Origin: Odontesthes bonariensis
Lineage: Eukaryota > Chordata > Actinopteri > Atheriniformes > Atherinopsidae
Assembly (NCBI RefSeq): GCF_027942865.1
Contig: NC_134528.1
Span: 8,675,586 to 8,739,585 of the forward strand
Direction: 5' to 3'
DNA length: 64,000 bases
Shown here piece by piece: positions 38,029 to 50,288 of this stretch (positions within the stretch are counted from its first letter, which is position 1; each line of letters starts with the position of its first letter). A program made the translations under genes and the position numbers. The notes under the pieces were generated by a model. That model did no database searches. It was not told where the DNA came from and saw only the letters and a program-made list of their open reading frames with translations.

Positions 38029-39763
38029 CTACAGGAGGGAAATAAGAAACAGAAATGATTACATCAAGACAAAAACAACGGTAGGAGTCAAGTTTATTAG
38101 ACTGAGTGATTGATTACTAATATATTCAAGTGCATAATAAAAGAAGAAAACCTTTTACTGGTAATAGACCTGGCATGACATGGCATCGAACATCTACAGA
38201 TGCAGGATAAAGTGAGAACTGGACTTACAAATTAATAACTTAAACCACAGCTGGGTATAAATCATCAAGAACGCTCCCTGTAGACTCCTAATGAGAGGCT
38301 GCACAGCATAGCATCAGAGCAGTCAAGAATCTTTGTCTTTTTCTAGGGAAGTCTCAGGAACAGCTGCTCTCACACACAAAACAAGAGTCCCAGTTTGATT
38401 AATGACTTTACAGACCAAGAAATATGCCCAAGTCTGACCTAAATACAAGCCCACTGGCATTACAACACTGTACATGTGTGAGAATGCAGCACTAGCTATT
38501 TTTCAAAACATTAATCAGGCCACATGCTAGAACTGAACCAAAGAGAAAAAGGACTAACAACGGGCCTAATTCATCACACAAGACTATTTGTGAACAGGAG
38601 CAGGTTGTACAATAGGCTACAGAAGCTCAGATCCAGCAACTCAACTCTTCTAAACATTCGGTACACACATTGCTGAACAATATTTTTTTGTTTTCATGGG
38701 TATTGTTATTAAAAGAGGGTTGCCCTCACTTTCTTTTCCCCTTGGAGCTTCATGCTAAAGTAGTAAACCCAACATGAAGGCAATAAAAATCTAAATTCTG
38801 AGTCTTAAATCAGTTAATACCATCACTGAACTAAGATGAATGTTAAAGTGTCAAGATGACCAGGTTTAATTTCAACTCATCCACAAAACAAAACACAAAA
38901 CAAGGGGGTGGTTTGTTCTGTGCAGCATGAACACTGGTATTAAAGAGGTGAACAACCAGCGCAACTTTTCACATTGAAACAAGAATCTGCCTGGCAACAC
39001 ATGATCAAATAAAATAACCATGATCAATATTGCTGGTGAGGAAAAAAGGGGCAAAATTACATGTTTCAACCACCAAACCAGGCAAAATACCAAATGTACC
39101 CAGCAGACCACTCAATTAGAAATGTTAACAACTTGCTGTCCTGCACTTTGACTTTTATAATATGCATAACAATACGACCAGCAAAGATTAAGCTTCAAAT
39201 GACATCTACCCTCCCAGAGTCTGGAGGGGAAATTCAATTACAGTTAAGAAAAGAGTGAAACAGAGGCCATTCTGACATTATCACACAGTGGAGATAAAGG
39301 CTTCCTAAATTCATTTGATTATTTACTAAATATATTATATGCATAATAGATTAGTTAACACATACAGCAGGTTTGGATTAAAGACATATTAGGAGATCAG
39401 AAGACTACATTGTATATTTTTCCCCATTTAATTGAACTGATAACCCTGTTAAGCACTGATCTTATAGGAAATAAATAATATAAATAACCATCTCAAAAAG
39501 AAATCTAAGAATACGTTATATACGGAAAAAAACGACATTAACACCGCAAATGTTGAATTTGGATGAAAATTCTAACACAAAACCAGACCAAAATTAGCGA
39601 GTGAAAAAAAAAACAGATGATGCTGAACTCAGCTGTCAAAATTGGGTGTGCAAACAAGCCGAGCAGACGCTCAGCCAGTGGTCACACATGCCGTTTCCAG
39701 CGTTTTATTTAGGCTGATTTTACATCCAAAATAAAGGACAATAACCACAAAATGCAGCTGTAC
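38029..39763. other. ndel1 5' UTR intron
   Basis: The acceptor CCTCCTGTAG|ATTTTT at 38028/38029 lies 12 nt upstream of the ndel1 ATG, so an intron separates the coding start from an upstream exon. The interval is AT-rich and shows no other feature. Confidence 0.6.
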
Positions 39764-39885
39764 CTGATCATCGCCTCCAACAGTGATGTTTATCAGTCCA
39801 TCGTGCTCGATCGCTGTTCTGGGCTGCTGAGGCCGACCGTCCTCTGCTGTCTGATGATCTCTGCTCGGCTGAGCTCGGCAGGTAT
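39764..39885 (-). promoter_or_regulatory. Putative noncoding first exon and promoter of ndel1
   Basis: On the minus strand a GC-rich segment ends GATGATCAG|GTACAG at 39764, a good donor to pair with the acceptor at 38028. A TTTAAATA element lies near 39883-39890, about the right distance for transcription to start inside the GC-rich block. It contains a three-codon uORF (ATG GAC TGA) at 39793-39801. The 5' limit is inferred. Confidence 0.5.
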
Positions 39886-41100
39886 TTAAAGGAAAATACA
39901 CCCTGAATCTGAAAATGCATTTAACAGCCGAATCTCAAAACTGACGCCTTATAAGTGGAGTAATGTTGGAGCATCGAGACAGCGGGGAAAAACATATTTC
40001 TACTGGCAAAGACATAACGTTATGTGTGATTTTTTTTTTTTTTTAATAAATAAATACATGGTTAGTGTTTGTGGTGCGGCTGGAAAAAAAAACGAGAGAG
40101 GTGACAAAATGAAACACTAAAACAATATAAAGCAGAAGGAAATATTTATCCATGACTGTTGATCATTCGGATATAGTGGCAATAAAACAACATAGTGAGC
40201 AAAATAAACCAAAAAAGTCTTCTTTAGGGTGGATTTGTTGTTTCTCGTGGGTTTCAATGCTGCGCACTTTCTGCGCAAAACACGCAGTTTTTGTTAAATG
40301 AGCACCACCTGCCGGCAAAAAAAGGAGAGCAGAGTGTGTTTGACTGGTGTATTCAGCGCTTCTTCTTATTAAAAATAACTATAATAACAATAATAATCAT
40401 ATGTTTTAATGACCTGCTTTACTGAGAAGCAGATGTTAAACGTTATCCTGTAACAAATTGGATCCAATATAGATGGGAGATACTACCTATTAATAATATA
40501 ACTATTAATAATGATAATGATAGTAAAATCAAAACAGTCTGCCAAGGGACAACACATAATAAATACAAATAAGAAAGTGGAGCTTTTATGTATGGTTTGT
40601 TTTAATTTCTTAGAGTAATGAGATATGGTTTAGAGTGATTGATGACGACTAGTGATTTTTCTGTATTTGGAAATACGGAACTTTGTTAAAAGTTAGTGAC
40701 ATCATTTTCTCCAGTTTTTCTCAATATTGAGTTTGCTGAAACCAAACGACACATTTTCAAGGCACAGAGTAAAATCAAGGTGAGTGTTGTCAATAAAACA
40801 TTAGGTAAGATCCTATAATAATCTTAGAGCATGGTCACAATGATAAAACATAAAACTTGTCTCTGGAGGCATATTACAGACTGAACGGTCCAATAAATGT
40901 GTATATCGAATCAAAATGATAAGATAACAAAAATACAAGGTCACCATTTTCAGGCAAAGACATAGGAAATATTAAATACATACTAGTATGAATACCTTCA
41001 TATATTTAAGCAAAATTAATACGATTTAATTGAGTTTTAACGTGGTTTTGCAAATTCTGCGAGTTTTTTCATCTTCCCCCGACAGACAGGTTTTTAAAAC
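39886..41100. other. Divergent intergenic region between ndel1 and tex47
   Basis: AT-rich spacer with a poly-T run near 40030 and no gene. The two flanking genes are transcribed away from it. Confidence 0.55.
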
Positions 41101-41135
41101 TACGTGATGACGCAAAACGTACGACGATGGGACGT

Positions 41136-41149
41136 GTTGCCACGGTAAC
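41136..41149. promoter_or_regulatory. RFX X-box upstream of tex47
   Basis: GTTGCC-AC-GGTAAC matches the X-box consensus GYTRCC-N(0-3)-RGYAAC at every position. It starts 113 bp before the tex47 ATG. RFX factors control ciliary and sperm-flagellum genes in animals, which agrees with the testis-type expression known for mammalian TEX47. A CRE-like TGATGACGCAA is just upstream at 41106-41116. Confidence 0.65.
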
Positions 41150-41248
41150 GGACAGAGAGTGGAGACGCTTTTCCCAGTCATAACTGCTCCGCAGGAAATT
41201 TGAAGTTTTTCGTTAAATCTCTCGCAAATTACGGCGTCAGAGCAGGAA

Positions 41249-44200
41249 ATGGAAGACAGAACAACGTTGTATGACGTGGTTTACGGCAAAATGAGAGAGG
41301 TTTGTGCTAAAACTTAGCTTAGCTAAGCTAACTGACCAACTGAATACCAGTAAGCAGACATTATGACAGTGTATGAACACAACATTGTGCACGGAAATTG
41401 GTACGTTGCTCAGCAAATATAGTGCTTTGGTATGTGAACCTTCTGCTGGTGGGTGTTTAAAAGAAGCTCACACATGTAATCAATCATAATCAATTGAGGC
41501 ATTAAACGTTTTCCATTGAGCTCAGCCTTATCAATGCTTACTTGTCATTGAGAAGGATCCGGTGTCTATTGTTGTAATTTTAGAGAAAAATACAAAGCTC
41601 CTCCTCCTATTCCGTACATGAAATACAAGCTTTTCTCTGCATGGGTCCACTGGACGCAGAGCAAAAGCACGAGGAGGAAACTGGGACTAGTTTATTTCAC
41701 CATTTGACTGCACAGAGGAGGAAAAAGATGGGGGGAGGATGCGGTTTGTATTCAGTTAAAGAGTGATTGAAGGTTTCATTCCAGAAAAATGTTTGTGTTC
41801 CTGATAAGTGAACAATTTCTGCCTCGTTTCAAGCAATGATGCAAAATGTGGAGAACAAGTATGCAAAATAATTCTTGATATAAAATAGCCTTACATTGTG
41901 CCAACCTGCATGACAAGGCTCAGACTCTTCTCCTTTGTGTCCACAGAACATCGTGCTACAGCGGCTGATAGTGATTGCTCGGCTCCCCCACGATCTTGCT
42001 GACGGGACAGAACTAGGAGGTCAGCCAGCAATTACCTTAGAGCTACAAATACTCACAGTTTAATTCAGATTTCTCCTGTAAGGGAGCTGAAATAGGATGA
42101 AATTCATGTTAATGTAACAAATGCTCTTCTGAGTGTTTCTACATGTTTTACACCTCAGCATGTGATTGGCTCTGCAGGTCTTTTTTGAAGGAATTATTTG
42201 ACAAATATTAGAACAGAAAGCCACACTAAAAGGCCCAGGAGAGGCTGGAATGAGCCACTCTTCATTTATTTATATTTTCTTTTTTATAATCTGTTAAAGT
42301 GGACTTGATAAACAGTTCTTCAGGGTTTCTGAAGGTCTTTGAAAGTTTTTATTTGGATATTTGCTGCTTTTTCACTCATTTTCAGTCCAATTCTTGTACC
42401 TGATTGTTTTCAGGGGAATGTGTTTTTCTGTTTGTTAAGCCCATTTCTTTAGTTGCATCTATGAAAAACAGCAAAGATAACACAGTCTGACAGACAGAAA
42501 ACAGGATTTCTGCAGCAACAAGGTGATTCCCAAAGAGCTGTTAGCTCAAAACTTGGCATATCTCAGCATGGTGTGCAGTGTGTCCTTAAAACATTTGAGG
42601 AAACTGGACAAGTGGAGGACAAAAGAAGAAGTGTCAGGCCTAAAGAACTATCTACAGCAGATGAACAGGATCTGAAAGTGATGTCCTTAAGAAAGAGGAA
42701 AAAATCCAGCAAAGACCTGACACAGGAGCTGAGAGATGCATCTGGACCTTCAGCTGATCCATCTGCTGTTGGCCCAAGCCTCATCAGAAATGGGCTCCAT
42801 GGAAGGGTGGCTGTCAACAAGCCGTTCTTAAGGAAGGGAAACAGGGAGAAAAGGCTGAGCTGTGCCAAAGGACACAAGAAGTGGGCTGAAAATCAGTGGC
42901 AGCAGGTCTGATGGAGGGATGAATCCTCCCCAGAGCCCGGAGCTCAACATTACTGAAGCAGTGTGGGATCATGTTGGCAGAGAACGGAACAAAAGGCAGC
43001 CCACATCCAAAGAAGAGCTTTGGGATGTCCTTCAAGAAGCCTGGAGAACTATTCCTGAAGACTCCTTAAAGAAAGGACAGAAAGCTCGTCTGAGAGGGTT
43101 CAGGCTGTGTTGGAGAGTAAAGGAGCTCAGACCAGATATTCACTTTAAAGCTCCTTAGAATTCTACAAACTCTGTTTTTGCTTCATATACATTTAAGCTT
43201 GCACATGTTTCAGTAAAATGCTGCAACAATTTTCTGTTTGTTTGGCAAAATATAAAGAAATGAGAGATCCCTCAAGGTTTTTGCACAGTACTGGATGTGT
43301 TAATAACGGTATCTGGCTTTCGTGTTAAAGGTGGCCTTCAACAAACTAAAAGAACTGTTGTGTTCTTTGTTTCCACACAGCTCATTATGAAAATCTCAAC
43401 TTTCAGTTAAGTAAACAGCCCGTATGGGATCCCATAACAGGTCTGCTGTTGATTTATCCAACCTGTCTGCTGCATGTCATTGAGGTAATTTTCCCTGCGG
43501 ATAAACATTTACAGAAACTGATGATTAAAATCTGTGATGTCAGATTTGTACTTAAAGTTATATATTTTCTTTTTTTTTTTTTCTTGCAGTCATCCAGAGA
43601 AATTCTGATTTCTGTTTTGAAAGACCTCAAAGACCAGCAGCAGCAGCCAGACGGGTATTCATCCTTTCTTTTACAAGAGATAAACGCCGTATATCACACA
43701 CTGAGAAGCAGTGTTAGTTTGTGCTTTTCTGCTGAATAGTTGCTTTATGATGTTCAGATTCAGTAAACACTTGTGATAGTTTGTGTTTACTGTGTAGTTT
43801 TCAAGCGTTTCCCCTCCCTTTTCATTCCGTTGATCATACACAGGGACCAAGCAGTTTCTGTTAATAGAGCTCCACAAATTTAGTGTGTTTCCGAGTGCGA
43901 AACAGTGTCTGTTACTGGCTTTCTGAGGACTTTGGAGGTTAAGAGCTCTAAAAGAGTTTAGTCACACTGAAAACTCTGTATGTAGGTTCCACATTGCTTT
44001 GAGTTAAACTCTAGTAATAGCAGGCAAACAGCAATATGATGATGTGCTGACACAACCACAATGTGCAAATGATTTCAGCCATATATTTAATTCAGTTATA
44101 TAATTTCGATGTACCAGCATGAAGGTTTATTTAAAAGTTATGAGAAATGCAAGGTCCACTTGAAGTTAAATGATAAGCGTCAGGACGGGCCGAGGCCAAA

Positions 44201-46440
44201 ACAACAGACAAACAAAGCTAATATATGCCTGGAGGGAAGAAAAGAAAGGACAATTCCTTACCTCCTAAACCTCCCTTATATCCTAAACTCATGAAAATAA
44301 TATGGCAGCCCACCCCTACAAATTTTAAGTTCTGAAGGCATAAAGTTACACTCAGACATGATTTGTGCTCACAGAGTGGCTGGTTGGGAGGACTGGGAGA
44401 TAAGTGAGCCCAGGCATCATCCCAGGTCTTTATAGGAGCTCCTTTCCCCGTAGCCAATCCTCTATGAGCTCTTGGAGGTTTATCCAATTAGAGCTCGGTA
44501 CCTGCACTCTTCAATTTGCATAAAATTAGACAAAAAAACAGCAGTCTAACAACAGATTTAGAAGAACTTACATACAACATATGCTGCCATCCATTGTATT
44601 TAGACAAGACAACAACAAACTACACTAAATATTGAGCAGAATGGGTCTCAAACCAGCGATCCCTCCAATGACAGAGCTGAGGGTCCCAGAAGTTACTCTA
44701 TTAGCACCTCCTGCCATCCCCTCTTACCTCTGTTCAGGTTTTTTTGGCCAAGTCAACATCAGTGAGACGTGGAACATGGATATCATCATTATACGTATCA
44801 CAGATCATCATGTAGCAACACGTATGGAGACGTAGACGTCGGGGTGCTGACAAATCCAAAGTTAAGCTGTATCTGTGTGGGGAACAGACTGATGAAAAAC
44901 TAGTTATAGAGAATAAATGTCCTGCATAATGACTAGTTTCCTCAGTCCTTAACTTCCCACACAGACTTGATGAAAATGTGGTGGTAAACACGCCTTTTTT
45001 AACTGTTTTCAAACTGAAAATAAGTAGTCTGGGTTTCTCTCCTGGACCTGTTGCCTCCACGACCCGACCTCGGATAAGCGGATGAAAATGGATGGATGGA
45101 CTAACTTATTTACCTGTTTTGCGGTTATTTGGTCAGAAACAAAAGTCAAAACAAACTCAAATTATAACCAGATGACTGCAATAGGTTACATTTCAGGGGA
45201 AATCATGAAAGTTGACACAGTTCAGACTGAGGCAGTTCTGAAATTCTTTGCAATATTACCAGCAAACCTCCCAGACTTGTGACTCATCAAAGCCACAAAC
45301 ATCCACATTCCTGTGTTTTTAGAGGAAAAGTCACAGGATTATCAAAATTTAGTATCCATCCAGTAGTCAGAATCTGGACCGAAGTGGTGGGACCAGTTTC
45401 CCTGCGGCTTCACTGCTCTCATGTCTACGATAGAGCTGCGTAAATGAATCTTTAAATGCCTTCAGTTTGCAGCTGAAGTAGCATTAAATGTTTTATTACA
45501 GCTCCTCAGAGGCTGGTGGACATTTCAAACAATTTTGTTGCTGCTCTTCCAGGTCAAAGGCAGACAAACTGTTAAACTTTGCTTCTAAAAGTAAATCTGT
45601 GTAGTATTATACTGTGTGAGAGCAGTAACAAATGTTATTATATGTGTTTTTAGTTCCTTGCTGGAAGCTAAGATTGTCTTCATGGCACATAACCTTCAAA
45701 CCAGGCTGTTCCAGCAGTGGAGCTGGAAGGTTCGTTGTTTCTCTTTATTTTCGATTTTTGGAATGTTACAAGTAATTTATTCAGGTTTATATTACATTTC
45801 CACCTGTCTGAATGTATTCCTTATGAGGCACTATCTGTTTTGCATAAGGATTTGTTGATGGTGTGACTACAGGCGCTGAATGCAGATCAGGTTGCTGGTA
45901 ACGGTGCTGCAGGACACGATGAAGACGATGACGCCACAGAGTCTCTAATTTGCTCTGTCCTGTCAGGGCTACAAAATCTGAGCGAACACCTGGACATTTC
46001 TAAAAAGGTTAGTTGGCTATTTTTGGATAATCTTACCAGATCATTTCTGATATTGTAACCATAAAACAATCACGTCACTGTAAATAAGATTAGCTCTGAC
46101 GGCACGATTGTGTTGTGAGATTCCTCCTGGATCCGTGCTGGATGAGACTCCAAAGCTGATCGTCCCTCAGAGCATTCTGGAGAAGCTTTTGGGCCGAATT
46201 GAACTTAACAGTCCACAACAGTACCTACAGATGTACAACTCCCCCTTAAACATCAGCATTGAAATTGGTAAGATGCACCTTCACGTCAGTCTGAGAGTCA
46301 CAAAACAATCAGTGATTAGTTTGATGAATCGGATAGTTAACAGTAAAGATAAGCAGGTGGCACGGGGTCACATGATGCTGTCTTTTTCTCATTGCTTAAC
46401 AGGACAAGTTAACCTAAGATCCTTTCTTCCAACTGTTTGA
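41249..46440 (+). CDS. tex47: Testis-expressed protein 47 homologue, eight exons
   Basis: Exons are 41249-41299, 41947-42019, 43381-43484, 43590-43654, 45654-45729, 45873-46007, 46120-46267 and 46403-46440. Phases close to 230 codons (229 aa; about 253 in human). The best landmarks against mammalian TEX47 (C7orf62) are PITGLLLIYPTCLLHVIESS (human VTGLLLIYPTSILHILESS), IVFMAHNLQTRLFQQW (human IVISHNIPMRLFMQW) and YLQMYNSPLNISIEI (human FINMYNRPIHVTLD). The N-terminus begins MEDRTTLYDVVYGKM. The function is unknown. An X-box lies upstream, and intron 2 holds an internally deleted Tc1 element. The last exon (GQVNLRSFLPTV) is short and not well conserved, so the exact C-terminus is less certain. 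A divergent partner, ndel1, lies to the left. Confidence 0.9.
41314..41331. repeat. 18-bp perfect palindrome just inside tex47 intron 1
   Basis: TTAGCTTAGCTAAGCTAA equals its own reverse complement. It begins 14 nt after the exon 1 donor. Similar TTAGCTTAGC phrases occur near 1375, so it may be a fragment of a fish repeat. Confidence 0.8.
42480..43296 (+). mobile_element. Tc1-like element with internal deletion, in tex47 intron 2
   Basis: The transposase N-terminal DNA-binding part (KTFEETGQVEDKRRSVRPKE, then DLTQELRDASG, then KGHKKWAENQWQQV) is followed, after about 30 bp, by the C-terminal part (NPPQSPELNITEAVWDHVGR, then ELWDVLQEAWRTIPEDSL). In intact relatives the DDE catalytic core separates these blocks. 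The deletion junction is near 42925-42935, and the two parts lie in different frames. The right end TTTTGCACAGTACTG (43281-43295) matches the outer end of the family; I could not place the left end. The element is inactive. Confidence 0.85.
43655..45653. other. tex47 intron 4 (2 kb)
   Basis: No exon was recognised. It includes the GGATGG retroelement tail at 45055-45103, listed separately. Confidence 0.6.
45055..45103 (+). repeat. GGATGG-tailed retroelement 3' end in tex47 intron
   Basis: CTCCACGACCCGACCTCGG, then ATAAGCGGATGAAAATGG and ATGGATGG. This is the plus-strand version of the same family of tails seen at 16076-16150. The body is too diverged to follow upstream. Confidence 0.75.
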
Positions 46441-47087
46441 CTTTCTTGACAAAAAGTCAAAGGTAAGAGGTCATCGTGTGTGTTTCATCTACATCCTGGA
46501 CATCAAACTCAGTTAAACTGAACACAGACAAACTCATGGTTTTGATTTCATTTGTTCAGTTTTTGAGATAGCCGTCTTTTCCTGCTGGAAAATAACTTTT
46601 CAAATGTTTATCAGCAACGTTTTGTTATGGGATCAGTTTTCATAAAGGACTAGCTTGAGTGAGGTCTGTGCACAATTCAGACTGGAATAACTGAGCTCAT
46701 CCACTCATATTTTCCAGCATTTTCTTTATAAATTTGTTCTTAAATCTTTCTCAAAACAACAAATGCTAAACTCTACCGCATGTTAACTATTTTTACATGT
46801 CTGTGTACAGGAAACAAACTAATTTTTGTTTAAGAATAGAAAATAATCGATTTAATTTGCTGAGGGTTTAACAAACATCCAGCTTGAGATATGGCTGGTT
46901 TTACAGTGAGCATTAAAGCTCCTCATGGGGTTCTGGAGTTTATTGATGTAACGCATCATTGCTGTTTGTTCCACAAACTAATTCTGTTCACCTCCACTGT
47001 GTCCACACAACTTCAGAAAATGTTTCCAGCTTCTTACTGAGATGTTATTACTGGTTTTAAATAAGTCCATGTTTGCAACTAGAAAAA

Positions 47088-47093
47088 AATAAA
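47088..47093 (+). terminator. Candidate tex47 polyadenylation signal
   Basis: AATAAA about 650 nt after the tex47 stop; a second AATAAA follows at 47217-47222. Confidence 0.4.
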
Positions 47094-47222
47094 TTGGCAA
47101 GAAGAAAACCTTTTCCTTGTATATTTACATTATTTTGCTAATATACTGTTTTATGCTTCTTTTTTTTTTTTTACCTGTTTTTGAAAGCTGTCATCACTTG
47201 TTTGACCTCTGACTGAAATAAA

Positions 47223-50200
47223 AAAAGACAAAAGGACGTCCAAATAATATAAAAAACATGTTTAATAGTTTCAACGTCAGGATGAGGATTTTTTTTTTTT
47301 TTAATCTTACACCGTTTTTCACTTGGTTACAGCATGTCCAAGAAAAGGCATTTCTTCTCTCCTCCAAACTTTTAAGTGCCCATGGCATTACTACGGTTTG
47401 ACACAAAGAACTTTTAAGTCTGACAAGATTAACTGATCACATAATGTTTTCCCTTTTGATTTTGGCCCCCATAACTTGGAACTTGTTAGATGTATGCAAA
47501 AGAAAAGATAAAATCATAGAAAAGATGGATATGGCTGCAATGACTACATGCACCACAGTGTAATCTACAGACTGTACAGGTAAACAAACCTGTGTGCATC
47601 AAGTTTTTTTGTGTGTAAATTCATAGAGTTTCAGTAGGTTATAGTCCAGTATTCTGTACAAAGACAGTGTTGTTTTACAGGATGCTCTGATGGTGGTCTC
47701 TGTTTCGAGTCTGTTGTGCTTTTCTCATCTGCTAAAACCAGTGGAGCATATGAGGATATGTGGTGAAAACACTCTATCATGAATGATTCAAACACACTCT
47801 TGGCAGAACTGATGAGGCGTTTGACTGAAAGGGCAGCACTGACTTTTTCTTCTCCTGCGAAGGTTGATCTAGTCTCTTATAAAAAAATAAATACAAAGAC
47901 ATTTACTGTAGATAGGACCAAAGATGAAACACATTTCATAGGCATGGTTAAAAAGCATGCTGCTGAGTTCCACAGGACAACGTTTAATCAAACCCCACCT
48001 CCCCCAAAAGTGGTAATAATACCCCCTCCACCCTCTGACACTTGAAACTACATCCACTTCACACACAGTCTGCCTCCATCACAACCTATGAGGTGAACAT
48101 TGTCAGTACATTCCACCTTTTCGTGTAGAAAAAGGCCTTCGCATTTCAGTGCTGAAAGGGCATACTCCCGATAGCTGCAATACTGAAAACTGTCTCTGGG
48201 ATCTAAAGTTTGATGTCAACTGTATATACAAACCTAAATCTGAAAGCCTTGAGTACAAAACAACAAACATTGTAACACCGAAGTCCAGGCAAAGACGGGA
48301 CAGATCTTTCACCTTGGAACAGCCTAACTGCAACAGTAACTGTTTTGAGGTCACCATTAAATTTTCTCTTAAAATATTCAACTTAAATGATAAATTCATT
48401 CTGTATTAAACTAACTTTTTAAAGCTAATAATGTGCTGTTTCAGGCTCAATATTGTGAGAATTGTCTGCTTTTAGGACAATGTGACTGTAAACCAAACAA
48501 ACCACAGAATTTAAGACGGTAATGTGCATTTCTCAGTAGTTTTGGGACATTTTGAAGATAATAATCCATGGATTCACCCATTAACACCTGATGCAACATA
48601 TTGGTTTACCACCTCCCATGTTTAGAGGGGCCTCAGGTCTGAATGGGTTAATCAATAACAATATGTCAGTTCTGTAGTTTGGTTCCTGTGGAGAATCCTC
48701 ACAATTTCAAAACTACACCACTCTTTAGTACCTGCCCTGTGGGGCACATAACCATCTGGACATTTTATTGTCAATCATGTTCTGGAACTGAGGACATTAA
48801 TTATCTGTGAAAACAGAGTGATGCAGCAGCTCCCATGCAGAGTCTCTTAAACCCGGCTGGATCCTGGGACCAGTCCTCCGCTGCAGCTGCAGGTTTTGTG
48901 GTGCAAAGCCACAAAAAAAATCTTCTTTTTAATTTCAGCTCTAAACAACACATAGTCACACTTCCAGAAAACGTACAAAAAGATGCACAAGGCATCTTGA
49001 ATTTTCCGTTAAATGTCATGTAGCATCATGCTGCCGCGGCGACGTGTTTTTTTTAACCGTAAAGCTAAACTCAGGGTTATTTCTGAGGTCAAGAAGTCGA
49101 CAAGACAAGAACAATTAGCTGTTTTCATTTAGAAAATCTGCAAGCTAAATTTCATGTGGGTGACTGGAGATTGAATCCTGACCCCCCCCCCCCTTCATTA
49201 AAGGTAGGGGTCCTTACGCTACCTACCACCTGGGATATGAGTGTGAGTCGCTTTGGATAAAAAACATCTGCCAAAAACACAACAAACAAATTTATCTGAT
49301 GCTATTTTGTGTGATGTGACATTATTGTGCTACAGCCAGCCTCATTATATGTACAATATATAACCGTATAATGTTTGTCATTGTTTAATTTTCGTTTCAG
49401 TATTTGTATGTTTCTATATATCTTTTATATTTATTTGAATCTTTCCGTCGTCAGTATATACAGGACGAATATGTACAAAGGTTTCGGTATTTACAAAGTC
49501 CTGTGAGGTCTATCGCACTCACAGAGAGACGATGGCAGAGCAGCACAGTGACTTTGAGGCCATGTGTAGTGGATGTTCTCAGGACAAAAGAAAAGTCCCA
49601 CAAATCTGGAAAGGTCATGACAGAACCCTCCGCAAGGCATATAACAAACTGCTGCTGTCATACACAAACCTCGTTATTCCAGTTTAACTGATTTTCAAGT
49701 TTCCCCATAAACTGAACCTGTGATTCCTGAAAAGGTTTCGATGAGGCAGCAGAAAAATTCTGGTCCCGTGTCCAAACACTTTTTTTTTTTTCTTCATCCT
49801 CAGACGGGATACATGTGTAGTGGAAACAATCACAACTCCTCACTCCGGGTAAAAAGTACTCAGAAATATATCTGTATAAATACTCTCATCAAAATAAAGA
49901 CATATACACACATCTTTGCACTTGCCTCTACATCACTAATATAGACCAAAAACATCAGCGTCATCAGATGGAGTTGAATGAGAAAAAAAATGAGCTTATC
50001 GATAAAAATCTAGCACTTTTTTTCTGGGGATGTGTAAAGCTGTTATAGTCTGTTTTATGAAAGGACAAGAGGTTTTTATCCATTGAGAATGTTTCCCAAA
50101 TACTTTTCTTAATACATCTGTTGAAGGTTGTTCAGTATGGAGCCTGGAGTATACCTCCACAGTCTTATTTTCACCTTTTTAACTCCATTTAAATACCTAA

Positions 50201-50288
50201 ATCTGTAATTTGTTTGAACTTCTGGTTGACAGACACAAGTAGTCACTGACATACTTCATCGTACTTAAAAGATATAAACTAATTTAAT
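47223..50288. other. Convergent intergenic region between tex47 and arhgap44
   Basis: I recognised no gene. It may contain a long arhgap44 3' UTR on the minus strand. An open frame of 88 codons (47779-48045, plus) ends in two proline runs (TPPPPKVV and IIPPPPSDT), but it has no splice partner or family match and I do not call it a gene. A C-run lies near 49182-49193. Confidence 0.5.
49150..49285 (+). repeat. SINE-type repeat tail
   Basis: After a C-run come GGGATATGAGTGTGAGTCGC, TTTGGATAAAAAACATCTGC and CAAAAAC. 'gtcgctttggataaaagcgtctgccaaatg' is the hallmark end of a ubiquitous ray-finned fish repeat; this copy is slightly diverged. Confidence 0.75.
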
